DNA of 32,052 nt from Azoarcus taiwanensis (GTDB taxonomy: Bacteria; Pseudomonadota; Gammaproteobacteria; Burkholderiales; Rhodocyclaceae). Below are positions 24,301 through 31,816 of the stretch, piece after piece. The first letter of the stretch is position 1. The number at the start of each line of letters is the position of its first letter. The stretch spans positions 1-32,052 of the forward strand of contig NZ_WTVM01000039.1 of the NCBI RefSeq assembly GCF_012910885.1, in the 5' to 3' direction. A program made the position numbers and the translations under genes. Under the pieces are notes generated by a model. That model searched no databases, had not been told where the DNA came from, and saw only the letters and a program-made list of their open reading frames with translations.

Positions 24301-24417
24301 AGTGAAGCTCCGTGATTGAAATCGCCGGTCGCTTCCCCGTCGGGAAACAGACCCGGCGGGTAGGTGAAATGCAGCAGATACAGGGATGAAGATCGGGCTG
24401 CGTGGCGTGTGCCGTTC

Positions 24418-24816
24418 TCAGGCCGTCAGTGCCTCGGCGGATGCCGTGGGTGTGCGCCGTCGCGCGTGGTAGGCGCGAACGCCTGTGCGCCAGTCGGCGG
24501 ACTGTTCAGGTGCCATGTCGAGGTAACTCAACGGGCACGAGTAGTAGTACGGGTGCATGGACTCGTCCAATGGCTTGTAGCCCCATTGGCCGCCGCTGCG
24601 TTCAAGCAGATCGCAGCGGATGGTGCGCAGGGACTGGCCCGGTGCGAGACCACGATGCACGTCCTCGGTCTTGGCCGTTACTTCGACCACGGACCACAGG
24701 ACGTTGCCGCGCAGCGCGTGGGCGATGACCTTCACGCTGGCACGCTCGGTCTCCTGCGGAGCGATGAGTTCTGCGATCAGGTCGGATCGCGATTGATGAG
24801 AGAAATACCAGCCCAT
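24418..24816 (-). CDS. DUF6927-like small ICE protein
   Basis: A 132-residue protein starting MGWYFSHQSRSDLIAELIAP. The MGW start and the C-terminal YYYSCPLSYLDMAPEQ, followed by WRTGVRAYH, recall DUF6927 proteins. This is from memory and should be checked. A good GGAGG ribosome-binding site precedes the ATG. No catalytic motif seen. Confidence 0.78.
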   Translation of the reverse strand: MGWYFSHQSRSDLIAELIAPQETERASVKVIAHALRGNVLWSVVEVTAKTEDVHRGLAPGQSLRTIRCDLLERSGGQWGYKPLDESMHPYYYSCPLSYLDMAPEQSADWRTGVRAYHARRRTPTASAEALTA

Positions 24817-24839
24817 GAGAAGCCTCCTGAAAAAATGGA

Positions 24840-24872
24840 GCCGGAGGCCTCCCCGCAGGGAGGGTACCCGGC
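24840..24872 (-). promoter_or_regulatory. Leader hairpin
   Basis: Nested stems GCCGG / CCGGC and CCTCCC-CGCA-GGGAGG (24848-24863), followed on the minus strand by a T-run (24830-24835), then the Shine-Dalgarno and the ATG at 24816. Confidence 0.6.
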
Positions 24873-24912
24873 GGGTGACGAAATGCCGTCTAGGCGTTGA
24901 TGAAGTCGACTA

Positions 24913-25260
24913 TCAGTACTCAAGGTCGCCGCAGCCGGCAGGACAACAATTCCGATCGATGCCGTGCATGCAGTAGCCGTGTGCAGCGTTCCAGTCTTGG
25001 GTCTCCTGCCGTTCGGCAGGTGTTGCGTAGTCCCATTCCCGTGCAATTTGCAGGGCCTGCGCACGCTGGTTCTCGGGCAGTTGACGAGCTTGCGCGCCGA
25101 TTGACGAACTGAAGCGTTCGACGTAGTAGTCGTGAGACAGCCCGCAGCCCTTGGCGGCTTGTTCAGCCGTAGCGTCGCAGACGGCCCGCCAGGCGGGTTC
25201 ATCCAGCGGGCAATGATCATCGATGAGACGTGATGGGGTATCGCAAGCGATGGTTGACAT
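24913..25260 (-). CDS. Cysteine-containing small ICE protein
   Basis: A 115-residue protein starting MSTIACDTPSRLIDDHCPLD. The C-terminal cysteines (GYCMHGIDRNCCPAGCGD) could bind a metal. The middle has a helical region (RAQALQIAREWDYATPAERQ). The open frame extends upstream to 25428, but GGAGG before the ATG at 25260 and the intergenic leader mark the start. Family not recognised. Confidence 0.8.
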   Translation of the reverse strand: MSTIACDTPSRLIDDHCPLDEPAWRAVCDATAEQAAKGCGLSHDYYVERFSSSIGAQARQLPENQRAQALQIAREWDYATPAERQETQDWNAAHGYCMHGIDRNCCPAGCGDLEY

Positions 25261-25354
25261 GGTGAAAACCTCCAGAACAGCACTGGAGTCCTCCCCCGCG
25301 AAGGGAAGGCACCCCAGCGGATGATGAAGAGCACCGCGGATGCGGCGCCCGTAC

Positions 25355-26047
25355 TCACGCAGGTTGCAGTTCGGCTTCGCGGCTCCACTCCTGCGTCTTG
25401 AAGTCCAGCGCGTAGCCCAGTTCGCCAAGGCGGGCGATCTGCGCGCGCAGGGTGCGGCGGTCGATGGTTGAATCCAGCTTCACGGACTCCCCCAGCGGCC
25501 ACAGGATGCCGAACAACGCGGCGTCGCCATCCTCGGCACTGCCCGATGACGTGGGCGCAACCGTTGGCGGCGCGTCCACACCGAACGGCGTGGTGTCGAC
25601 GAGCGGGTCCGACAACGCCTGCACAGACGCAGGATTGGCGGGCTTGGATGCCTTGGTCGGCTTGGCCGGCGTTGCCGCAGGCTGCGTCCCTTGCTCTTCA
25701 TCCAGCGGATCGACCTCTTGCGGGGCGAAGCTATGTACTTCGGCCTTGCTCAGCTTGTCGATGCCGAAAAGCGTCATGCCGTCCAGGTTGGCGCGCATCT
25801 CGAAACGCATGCTGCCGTCGCTGACCGGATAGCCTTTGAGGAAGATGTAGCGGAGGACGAACTCCCCTCGATACTTGCCCTCGGGGTACTGCTCCAGTTC
25901 GGCGTCTTTGATTGTGAACTTGCCGAGTTGGCATTCGAGTTTGCCGACGTTGAACTTGCCGTTGCGGCCGTGAATGGTGCGCAGCGTGAGCTGGCCTGGG
26001 ACAACGATGGGCGAGACCGAAGTCTCGGATGCCGATGTGGCTGCCAT
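25355..26047 (-). CDS. DUF3275 family ICE protein
   Basis: A 230-residue protein. The N-terminal domain (about 14-107) has PGQLTLRTIHGRNGKFNVG, then EQYPEGKYRGEFVLRYIF and RANLDGMTLF, matching DUF3275. A disordered Pro/Ala linker (about 120-170) joins a short C-terminal helical region (LRAQIARLGELGYAL). The N-terminal fold may bind single-stranded DNA (OB-like), which is inference. AAGGAGA precedes the ATG. Confidence 0.88.
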   Translation of the reverse strand: MAATSASETSVSPIVVPGQLTLRTIHGRNGKFNVGKLECQLGKFTIKDAELEQYPEGKYRGEFVLRYIFLKGYPVSDGSMRFEMRANLDGMTLFGIDKLSKAEVHSFAPQEVDPLDEEQGTQPAATPAKPTKASKPANPASVQALSDPLVDTTPFGVDAPPTVAPTSSGSAEDGDAALFGILWPLGESVKLDSTIDRRTLRAQIARLGELGYALDFKTQEWSREAELQPA

Positions 26048-26068
26048 GATGGTTCTCCTTGTGAGTAG

Positions 26069-26100
26069 AAAAAGGGCAAGGCCCCGTTAGGGGCCATGCC
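26069..26100 (-). promoter_or_regulatory. Leader hairpin with T-run
   Basis: Stem GGCCCC-GTTA-GGGGCC (26080-26095) with outer GGCA / TGCC pairs, followed on the minus strand by five T residues (26069-26073), then AAGGAG and the ATG at 26047. Confidence 0.65.
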
Positions 26101-26103
26101 GGA

Positions 26104-27021
26104 TCAGAAGGAAGCAACCAGTGCCGGCTCCTGCTCCTCGACTTCGCCTTCGGGCTCGCGCTCGGCGGGCTGTTCAGGCTGGTCGGAAGCGGCGTCGGCG
26201 GTGTCCTCGGCTTCGGGCGACGGAGCGTCCTGGGCCGATGGCGTCTCGGCTTGCGCGGGACTCGTCGGATAGACTTTGGTGCCGTCGATCTTGATCAGAC
26301 CGATGTGGACCAGCGTCGATTCCAGGTTTGCGGCCGGTTCCCCGGCGTGCTCGCCCTTGGTGCGGATGTACGGGTCGATCTTCATGTCGTTCAGACGGAA
26401 GGCGATCAGTACCTTGCGATCCCCTTCGATGGCCTGCACGCACCGGCGAACCAGGTGCTCGGCTTCAGGGGTTGCGACGATGGTGTCGAAGTACCGATAT
26501 TCCGGTTCATCGACAGGCCCGCTCAGTGCGGCGATGGTGCATGCCAGGAAGGGATCGCCATCCTTGGGGGTGACGTCCTTCACACGGCTGAGGTAGCCAA
26601 TGCCGCGGGTGATCAGCTCGTGCTGCTTGATCGAAGCCAGTTCGGTTCGCTCGATCAGCTCGGCCTTGAGCAGCCGGGCCTTGAGGGAGCCGGCGACTTC
26701 GCCCTTGCGCTCGCCCTTGTCACGGATGAAGGGATCGCCGCGCAGATCGCCGGTACGGAAGCGCACCAGCGGACGCTGCTTGGGATCGTCAATGCCGATG
26801 TAGCTTTGGACCAGTTTCTTGGCCTCGGCACCGGAGACCTTGACGTCGAAGTAGCGGTAGGTCGGGTTCTTAGCGGAGCCGACCAGCGCGGCGATGGTGC
26901 ATGCCAAAAACGGCTGCGCACGGCGGCCGCCCCTGACAGGTACTTCACGGGCACGCTGGATGTAACCGATACCCGAGGTGTGGAGGTCGAAATACGATTG
27001 CTCGTTGGACGTGGTGCTCAT
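26104..27021 (-). CDS. STY4534-type ICE replication protein with duplicated DUF3577 domain
   Basis: A 305-residue protein. Two copies of one domain are visible, at about 14-123 and 135-243; both carry GIGYxxR, PFLACTIAAL, YRYFD and a KGExxGE-like motif. The C-terminal 55 residues are acidic and disordered, as in single-stranded DNA-binding proteins that use an acidic tail for partner contact (inference). The family (DUF3577) is annotated as an ICE replication protein. The ATG at 27021 has GGAG upstream; the ATG at 27063 falls inside the leader. A roughly 350-base structured region precedes it. Confidence 0.88.
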   Translation of the reverse strand: MSTTSNEQSYFDLHTSGIGYIQRAREVPVRGGRRAQPFLACTIAALVGSAKNPTYRYFDVKVSGAEAKKLVQSYIGIDDPKQRPLVRFRTGDLRGDPFIRDKGERKGEVAGSLKARLLKAELIERTELASIKQHELITRGIGYLSRVKDVTPKDGDPFLACTIAALSGPVDEPEYRYFDTIVATPEAEHLVRRCVQAIEGDRKVLIAFRLNDMKIDPYIRTKGEHAGEPAANLESTLVHIGLIKIDGTKVYPTSPAQAETPSAQDAPSPEAEDTADAASDQPEQPAEREPEGEVEEQEPALVASF

Positions 27022-27375
27022 GGTGAATCTCCATAGGGAAAAAGCGGAGACACACCGACCCACGCATGCGGGGAAAGGTGCGTAACCCCGCGGTGGGTTG
27101 ATAAGGCGGAAGCATCCACCACCAGAGACTGGTGGTCGCTCGCGGACGGATGCGGTGCGAGCTGGGTGATCAACGCGGGGAAACCGCGCCGTAGCCTTGA
27201 AGATCGTGGCTACCTGGGATGCTGCTGACGACTGTCAGCAAGGCATGGGGTCAGCATGGACGGGGATCACGCGCGTGGCAGCAATCAAACGGTATCCGGG
27301 CGCGCCCCGTTTTTCGTGGCACCAGAGGCTGTCCACAGGTTGTAGCCAGTGAGGTCGATAGCCCGTCCATCCGCA
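27022..27375. other. Gene-free, inverted-repeat-rich region before the DUF3577 gene
   Basis: No credible gene. Several perfect stems are visible: ACCACCAG-AGA-CTGGTGGT (27118-27136) inside outer GCATCC / GGATGC (27112-27117, 27148-27153); GTAGCC / GGCTAC (27191-27213); TGCTGAC-GACT-GTCAGCA (27223-27240); and AAACGG / CCGTTT (27287-27312). It could be a structured leader RNA, a small RNA, or an origin or replication-protein binding region. None of these is demonstrated. Confidence 0.55.
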
Positions 27376-28218
27376 TCAGTCGCCGCAGAAACAGGCGATG
27401 GGTTCGTCGGCGGGGTCGAACAGGTCTCCCTGATCCGCAGCGAAACGAGCCAGGTCGGCATAGCTGGGGCCATCGACACGGAAGCGCGCCCCGCTGGGCT
27501 TGCTGGCCAGGTTCAACGACTCCATCCGAATCCACCACACGGCGGCTTCGGGACGGGCCTTGATGAGTGCCAGGCGTTGCCCGCGCGGCTTCAGGAAACA
27601 GAGGTCGCAGTTGCCTTCGAGCGTGCGCCCATTCACGGTGAGCAGATCGAGGTTGAACGGCTGCGCCTGCCAGAACGCGCCTACATCGCGCACCGTGACG
27701 CCAGCCTCTGCCAGCGGCATGCAAATGGTCTCGTGGGTCGATTCGGTGGAGTGGCCGCGTGCGCGGATCTTGGCAACGCGGCGCTGTTCGTCGGCCCGGA
27801 TGCCGATCATCTGGTTCCAGTCCGTCCAGCCAAGATGCCGCAGAAAGCGGTGCATCGGGCGTATCTTCAGGCTGGTCGTGCAGCCCCTGGCTACGGGGTT
27901 CGGCAGATACTGGCGCTTGCGGATCAGTGCCTCGAAGGGCTCGCCCTGGCGGCTGGCCCGGCCGAAATCGACCTGAATGAAGCCCGGCTCCATGGGCAGA
28001 TACTCCAGCCATTGAATGGGCACCTGCCAGTGCTCGGCGCAATCGTGGACGAAGCGCAGGGTCGCTTCCACTTCCTTGCCCGTGTTGGCAAAGCAGACCA
28101 CGGTATCGGCAGGCAGGCCGCCATTGGCTTGTAGCACCCGCCAGAGCATGTAGGCGCTCGTGCGCCCGCCGCTGAAGCTGATGCAGGTCGGTTCGGTGAT
28201 CTTGAAGGGATCGTGCAT
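27376..28218 (-). CDS. PAPS-reductase/ATP-PPase family protein
   Basis: A 280-residue protein with SFSGGRTSAYML (P-loop SGGRTS at 16-21) and VVCFANTGKE, the hallmarks of the N-type ATP pyrophosphatase fold used by PAPS reductases and DndC. Cysteines in GCTTSLKIRP, CDLCFLKPRG and CFCGD could hold an iron-sulfur cluster. It lacks a sulfate-assimilation context, so a nucleic-acid or tRNA modification or thiolation role is more likely than sulfate reduction (inference). It recurs in ICE accessory regions. Confidence 0.85.
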   Translation of the reverse strand: MHDPFKITEPTCISFSGGRTSAYMLWRVLQANGGLPADTVVCFANTGKEVEATLRFVHDCAEHWQVPIQWLEYLPMEPGFIQVDFGRASRQGEPFEALIRKRQYLPNPVARGCTTSLKIRPMHRFLRHLGWTDWNQMIGIRADEQRRVAKIRARGHSTESTHETICMPLAEAGVTVRDVGAFWQAQPFNLDLLTVNGRTLEGNCDLCFLKPRGQRLALIKARPEAAVWWIRMESLNLASKPSGARFRVDGPSYADLARFAADQGDLFDPADEPIACFCGD

Positions 28219-28365
28219 GCGGTCGTCTCCGGTGGTATGCCGGCGCGCTGGCCGGCGAGGCAGGCCTTGGCGGCCGGAGACGAACGCGCACGCGCGGCGA
28301 GAGCCGCAGTGCAGGGAAAAGAGAGCCCCCGGGCGTGGGGGCTGGGAGGGCTGGCGGGTTCGACG

Positions 28366-28719
28366 CTATGCCGGGGAAACTGCTTCCAGCGAGAGGTGCG
28401 TGGCCGTTGCGGACAGCATCAGGTCGTCGTTGCTGTGCAGGATGCGTGCGAAGACGCCTTCCGTCGGATCGAAGAACTCCCCGAAGTCGTCACCGCCCAG
28501 TTCGGTGCGTGCCAGTTCCCACCAGTCGTCGAACGGGTCGATGTCCGGGTTGCAGCCAACGGCGTAGGCCAGCAGTTTCATGCGGTTGTCGGGGCGGCGC
28601 TCGCCATGCTCGGCGAGGAAATACACGCCCTGATCCTTTGCGAGGATGAGGCGGCCTTGATTGGCGATCGCTTCGGCCAGCACAGGGCGTAGATCGGCCC
28701 CTTTGAATCGTAGTGACAT
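28366..28719 (-). CDS. DUF3085 family ICE protein
   Basis: A 117-residue protein starting MSLRFKGADLRPVLAEAIAN. The core YFLAEHGERRPDNRMKLLAY, followed by CNPDIDPFDDWWELARTELG, matches DUF3085. It ends with a helical tail. GGAG precedes the ATG. Function unknown; present in many ICEs and conjugative plasmids. Confidence 0.87.
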   Translation of the reverse strand: MSLRFKGADLRPVLAEAIANQGRLILAKDQGVYFLAEHGERRPDNRMKLLAYAVGCNPDIDPFDDWWELARTELGGDDFGEFFDPTEGVFARILHSNDDLMLSATATHLSLEAVSPA

Positions 28720-28743
28720 GGTTGAAATCTCCTGTGGGAATGG

Positions 28744-28777
28744 AAAAAAGGCCCTTCACCTGGATGGATGAAGGGCC
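28744..28777 (-). promoter_or_regulatory. Terminator-like leader hairpin
   Basis: Perfect 9-bp stem GGCCCTTCA / TGAAGGGCC (28750-28758, 28769-28777), followed on the minus strand by six T residues (28744-28749), then AGGAG and the ATG of the DUF3085 gene at 28719. Confidence 0.7.
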
Positions 28778-28807
28778 CGTGGGGCACGTGGTTGGCGAAC
28801 CTGGGCA

Positions 28808-28921
28808 TCAGTCGAAGTGCTGCCTGGATTCATGCTCGTTGAACCAGAAGCCTGCCGCGTTGTTGATGGCGGATTCGTTGGGCGAATTCACCAGCGTGTC
28901 ATCGGGCGTGTCGGGCGTCAT
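28808..28921 (-). CDS. 37-residue coupled microprotein
   Basis: A 37-codon frame starting MTPDTPDDTLVNSPNESAIN and ending WFNEHESRQHFD. Its ATG overlaps the stop of the preceding gene as ATGA, which supports coupled translation. The sequence is acidic with an aromatic C-terminus and looks protein-like. No family known. It is followed after 30 bases by the leader hairpin of the DUF3085 gene. Confidence 0.6.
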   Translation of the reverse strand: MTPDTPDDTLVNSPNESAINNAAGFWFNEHESRQHFD

Positions 28922-29730
28922 ACCGATACCGCTTGGCGCTGCCGAGTTGTCTTCTTGTCCAGGACGCTCACGCCGATTCGGCGCCAGCGCCCGTCGTCGA
29001 TGAGCCGCTCCAGTACTTCACCAAGCATGTCGAAATACACCTCGTCATGCCGGTCGACCAATTCGCCATCGCGGTGCAGTTCCACCGCGTAGACGTCGCT
29101 CGCACGGTCGTACAGCACCGTTACGCGGCCCTCGAACTTCGCGGTCGAGACCGTGAAGCTGATCGCCGGAGGCGTTTCGAGAATCTTCGATGGGACCGGA
29201 TCGACCCAACTGAAGTCCTTGGCACCTGCATCGACCAGCATGTGGGTGATCCGCCGGAAGCCATCGGGCGCAGGCATTTCTTCCATCTGCTGGATGAGCT
29301 GGCCCAGCTCCATGCACTGCGGTTCGGGGATGGGCAGCTTGGCAGGAGCGGAGCCGAGGATGTGCCGGGTGATGGTGTACGGCGTGCCATCTGCGGTCTT
29401 CTCGGTGATGACTTCGAGGGTGTCCGCGCGCAGACCGTCGAAACGGCGCCGAGCGTAGGGTTCGACACGCACCTTGGTGCCTTCCGTGGGGACGGTGGTC
29501 ACCAGCTTGGGATCAAGGACTGCGAACTCGGATGGCTTGAGCTTCACGACGATGGCATCGTCGGTCGCTGCGACCACCTTGCCCTCGAAGGGATTGGGAT
29601 CGAAAGCGAAGCCTAGTGCAGACGGTTGCGGCAGACCATCGAACACGCGGTACTTGTACGTCCGTACGTTGCGTGGCACGTGACCGGCGACGAACGAAGG
29701 CATCAGGGTTTTGATGAGGTTGCGATCCAT
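28918..29730 (-). CDS. Unrecognised ICE accessory protein
   Basis: A 270-residue protein starting MDRNLIKTLMPSFVAGHVPR. An N-terminal beta-rich part (YKYRVFDGLPQPSALG, then GKVVAATDDAIVVKLKPSEF) resembles a KOW/SH3-like barrel. The C-terminal part (VTVLYDRASDVYAVELHRDG, then GEVLERLIDDGRWRRIGVS) looks like a second alpha/beta domain. I recall similar ICE proteins but no reliable function. GGAG and a hairpin leader precede the ATG at 29730; the frame is open to 29997, but that region is intergenic in character. Confidence 0.8.
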   Translation of the reverse strand: MDRNLIKTLMPSFVAGHVPRNVRTYKYRVFDGLPQPSALGFAFDPNPFEGKVVAATDDAIVVKLKPSEFAVLDPKLVTTVPTEGTKVRVEPYARRRFDGLRADTLEVITEKTADGTPYTITRHILGSAPAKLPIPEPQCMELGQLIQQMEEMPAPDGFRRITHMLVDAGAKDFSWVDPVPSKILETPPAISFTVSTAKFEGRVTVLYDRASDVYAVELHRDGELVDRHDEVYFDMLGEVLERLIDDGRWRRIGVSVLDKKTTRQRQAVSV

Positions 29731-29753
29731 GGGAATCTCCTGGAAGGAAAACC

Positions 29754-29788
29754 AAGGGACTCCCTGCCCGCAAGGGATGGGGTCCCTT
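29754..29788 (-). promoter_or_regulatory. Leader hairpin
   Basis: Stem AAGGGAC / GTCCCTT (29754-29760, 29782-29788) with nested TCCCT / AGGGA, followed on the minus strand by GGTTTT, CAGGAG and the ATG at 29730. Confidence 0.6.
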
Positions 29789-30020
29789 GTGGGTGGCGTG
29801 GATGGGCGTGATACGCCCGAGAGATAGAAAACGACCAGTGCGGTTTCCCGCACTTGCAGTCTTGAAGGCCTCGACTGCCTGGGCATGTGTCGACAACGCC
29901 GACGAACATGCAGGCAAGGATGGCTGGTGGGCGGGCACACGGCTCGCAGGAAACGGCACCCCGCGATACCCGCTTTCCTGTGCTGGAGGCAGGACAAAGC
30001 CCTTCAGGAGGGGCTGTGGG
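29789..30020. other. Gene-free spacer with inverted repeats
   Basis: No convincing gene. Two perfect small stems are visible: GGGCGT-GAT-ACGCCC (29804-29818) and AGTGCGG-TTTC-CCGCACT (29837-29854). The second is followed on the minus strand by GGTCGTTTTC, which is terminator-like. A promoter for the downstream genes may also lie here. Confidence 0.4.
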
Positions 30021-30290
30021 TCAGGCTTCGTACACGAAACAGTGCTCGCGCTGCCGTGGAAAAAAGATGTGCTTCCAGCTGTCGCCGCTGGTGCTGCCGC
30101 CGTCGAACACCACCATCTCGTAACGGCCGATATCGGTGTCAATCAGGTCCAGCGTGGCGATGTGGCGCATGTGCAGCGTGCCGCTTGTGCGCTCGAACAC
30201 CAGGGTCTGGCCGATGGCGTCATCCTGGCTCATGGCGTTGATGCAGGCCCCAAGCTGCTGTTCGAAGTCCTGTGTAGGTGTGATGAACAT
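30021..30290 (-). CDS. Unrecognised small ICE protein
   Basis: An 89-residue protein starting MFITPTQDFEQQLGACINAM. It looks beta-rich (TLVFERTSGTLHMRHIATLD, then RYEMVVFDGG) and ends HCFVYEA. No family assigned. GGAG precedes the ATG; a GC hairpin lies upstream. Confidence 0.78.
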   Translation of the reverse strand: MFITPTQDFEQQLGACINAMSQDDAIGQTLVFERTSGTLHMRHIATLDLIDTDIGRYEMVVFDGGSTSGDSWKHIFFPRQREHCFVYEA

Positions 30291-30312
30291 GGGATTGCTC
30301 CGAAGAAAAGAG

Positions 30313-30346
30313 GCCGGCCCATCTCCTTGGAGGGAGGCGGGCCGGC
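30313..30346 (-). promoter_or_regulatory. Leader hairpin
   Basis: Perfect 8-bp stem GCCGGCCC / GGGCCGGC (30313-30320, 30339-30346) with an inner CTCC-TT-GGAG stem (30323-30332). A TTTT run and CGGAGC follow on the minus strand before the ATG at 30290. Confidence 0.65.
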
Positions 30347-30384
30347 GTTGAGGGCGGAAAGAATGGTTGGCGCGGTAAGTAACG

Positions 30385-31101
30385 CTACAGTTCGATCAGG
30401 GGAAGGCCTGGCAGAACAGGTGCGTCAGCGTCCAGGATGAGGATGCGCACATCGGCCTGGCCCGCCAGTTCAAGGATGTTCGCCAGGTCGTCAGGCATGC
30501 CCTTGTCGCGGTGCTCCTGCCGAAGCTGTGCGGCGGTGATGCCTTCGGCGTGCTCCAGGTTGAAGTCTGTCCAGGGCGTGGAGATTAGCTTGACGCCGAT
30601 CGCCGGGCTGTACGGCACACGAAAGGCGATAAACAGAAAAGGCTCAGGTGTGCCGAGGTCAGCGAGGCTGGCCAGATACTGGTCGGTTTTGTGGCTGATG
30701 TGCGCGGTGCTGATTTCCCAGCAGCGGCTGTAGAAACCCGTCTCAAAGCTCAGCCGCTGGATCACTTGGCGGGCCGACTCTTCGGAATAGGTGTCACCCA
30801 CATGGATGGGCTGGCCGTCGAAATTGTCACCCTCGATGGCATAAACCACCGAGCGGACAATGCCGTCAGCCTGGCACTGCGCTTCCAACTCGGGCGGAAC
30901 CTCCTGGCCCTCCGTGATCAACGCGAAGTCCTGGCCGACCAGGCACGGGAACCGTGCCACCTGATCGTCGGGCAAGCTCGCCTGGCTGGCATGCAGCGGC
31001 CGCCAGACAGGTGGGCTATCGTCCTCGCAGGTGATGAGCAACGTGCGGACGGTGCGCAGATTCCGGTAACCACGGACGAAGGGGTTGTTGGACTCGGACA
31101 T
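30385..31101 (-). CDS. Unrecognised ICE accessory protein
   Basis: A 238-residue protein starting MSESNNPFVRGYRNLRTVRT. It contains PCLVGQDFALITEGQEVPPE, SRCWEISTAHISHKTDQYLA and a C-terminal helix LANILELAGQADVRILILD. No recognised motif, signal peptide or membrane segment. The ATG at 31101 is preceded by GGAGG. An alternative ATG at 31137 would overlap that site and is rejected. Confidence 0.8.
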   Translation of the reverse strand: MSESNNPFVRGYRNLRTVRTLLITCEDDSPPVWRPLHASQASLPDDQVARFPCLVGQDFALITEGQEVPPELEAQCQADGIVRSVVYAIEGDNFDGQPIHVGDTYSEESARQVIQRLSFETGFYSRCWEISTAHISHKTDQYLASLADLGTPEPFLFIAFRVPYSPAIGVKLISTPWTDFNLEHAEGITAAQLRQEHRDKGMPDDLANILELAGQADVRILILDADAPVLPGLPLIEL

Positions 31102-31139
31102 GAGATTGGTCCTCCATTGAGAGAATACCGAGGCCAACC

Positions 31140-31165
31140 CCCACCGGGGATGGGACCCCGGTGGG
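31140..31165 (-). promoter_or_regulatory. Leader hairpin with perfect 10-bp stem
   Basis: CCCACCGGGG / CCCCGGTGGG (31140-31149, 31156-31165), six-base loop. It is the cleanest example of the CCCACCGGGG-type flank that recurs upstream of genes in this array. Confidence 0.7.
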
Positions 31166-31184
31166 TTGAGAAAGAAGTCAGGCG

Positions 31185-31423
31185 TCAGGCGGCGCCGATC
31201 GTTGGCATCCGGACCAGCCTTTCGGCAACGCGCTGGCGCACCTTCAGGCGGAACGCTTCGTCATGGATGCCCGCCAACAGGTTGGCGGCCTCCAGCGCAA
31301 TCAAAGCCGATGCCTCTTCGGCGTCGGAAGCCAGAATGGCGTTGCGGAGCCGATGGCCGAGTTGCGAGGCCTCCGACGACGTTCGGAAGATGCGGACTTC
31401 GCGGCTCAGAAAGCAGCCGTTGC
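31185..31423 (-). pseudogene. ICE accessory gene truncated at its 5' end by IS66
   Basis: The intact 3' part encodes about 79 residues (FLSREVRIFRTSSEASQLGH to VRMPTIGAA), mainly helical, with no known family. Reading upstream, the frame runs into the IS66 end at 31424. An ATG at 31487 inside the element keeps the frame open for about 21 codons of unrelated, Arg-rich sequence. The native N-terminus is therefore displaced to beyond the window. A fused product is conceivable but unlikely to be native. Confidence 0.6.
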
Positions 31424-31507
31424 GTAACCGGTCACTGAGCGGCGTCCTTCTCCGGCCTCCGTCCGCGCGGAACAATCCCTCCCACATTCATCAGGGAGGA
31501 GCCGGCA

Positions 31508-31816
31508 GTGACTAGGGCGACAGCGACCAACAACAAGTGGCGGCGGCGTAGCCGTCAGGAATGGCAAGCAGTCATCGCGCGGTTTGCCGAGAGTGGGCTG
31601 GGGGTCGAGCCGTTCTGCGCCCGTGAGGGGCTCAGCGAGTCGACCTTCCGGCGCTGGCGTAGCCTGCTGGGCGAGCCGAGTACGCAGTCCGCCGCGCCGG
31701 CGATGGAGCGCATCGGCTTCGTCGACGCCGGCACGGTCAAACTCGGCGGCACGGGTCGCCTCGAGCTGCGGCTCGATCTGGGCGACGGCGTGATCCTTCA
31801 CCTGTCGCGCGGCTGA
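31508..31816 (+). CDS. tnpA: IS66 family accessory protein TnpA
   Basis: A 102-residue protein starting at GTG. WRRRSRQEWQAVIARFAESG, then FCAREGLSESTFRRWRSLLG, is the helix-turn-helix of IS66 OrfA, and the C-terminal RLELRLDLGDGVILHLSRG is typical of the family. It is needed with TnpB and TnpC for transposition. GGAGGAG lies upstream. Its stop overlaps the tnpB start. Confidence 0.9.
   Translation: MTRATATNNKWRRRSRQEWQAVIARFAESGLGVEPFCAREGLSESTFRRWRSLLGEPSTQSAAPAMERIGFVDAGTVKLGGTGRLELRLDLGDGVILHLSRG

Noticed and set aside
27251-28291. Minus-strand open frame of 346 codons over the PAPS-reductase-like gene
   Set aside because: A shifted frame of the real gene; Arg/Ala-rich with no motif.
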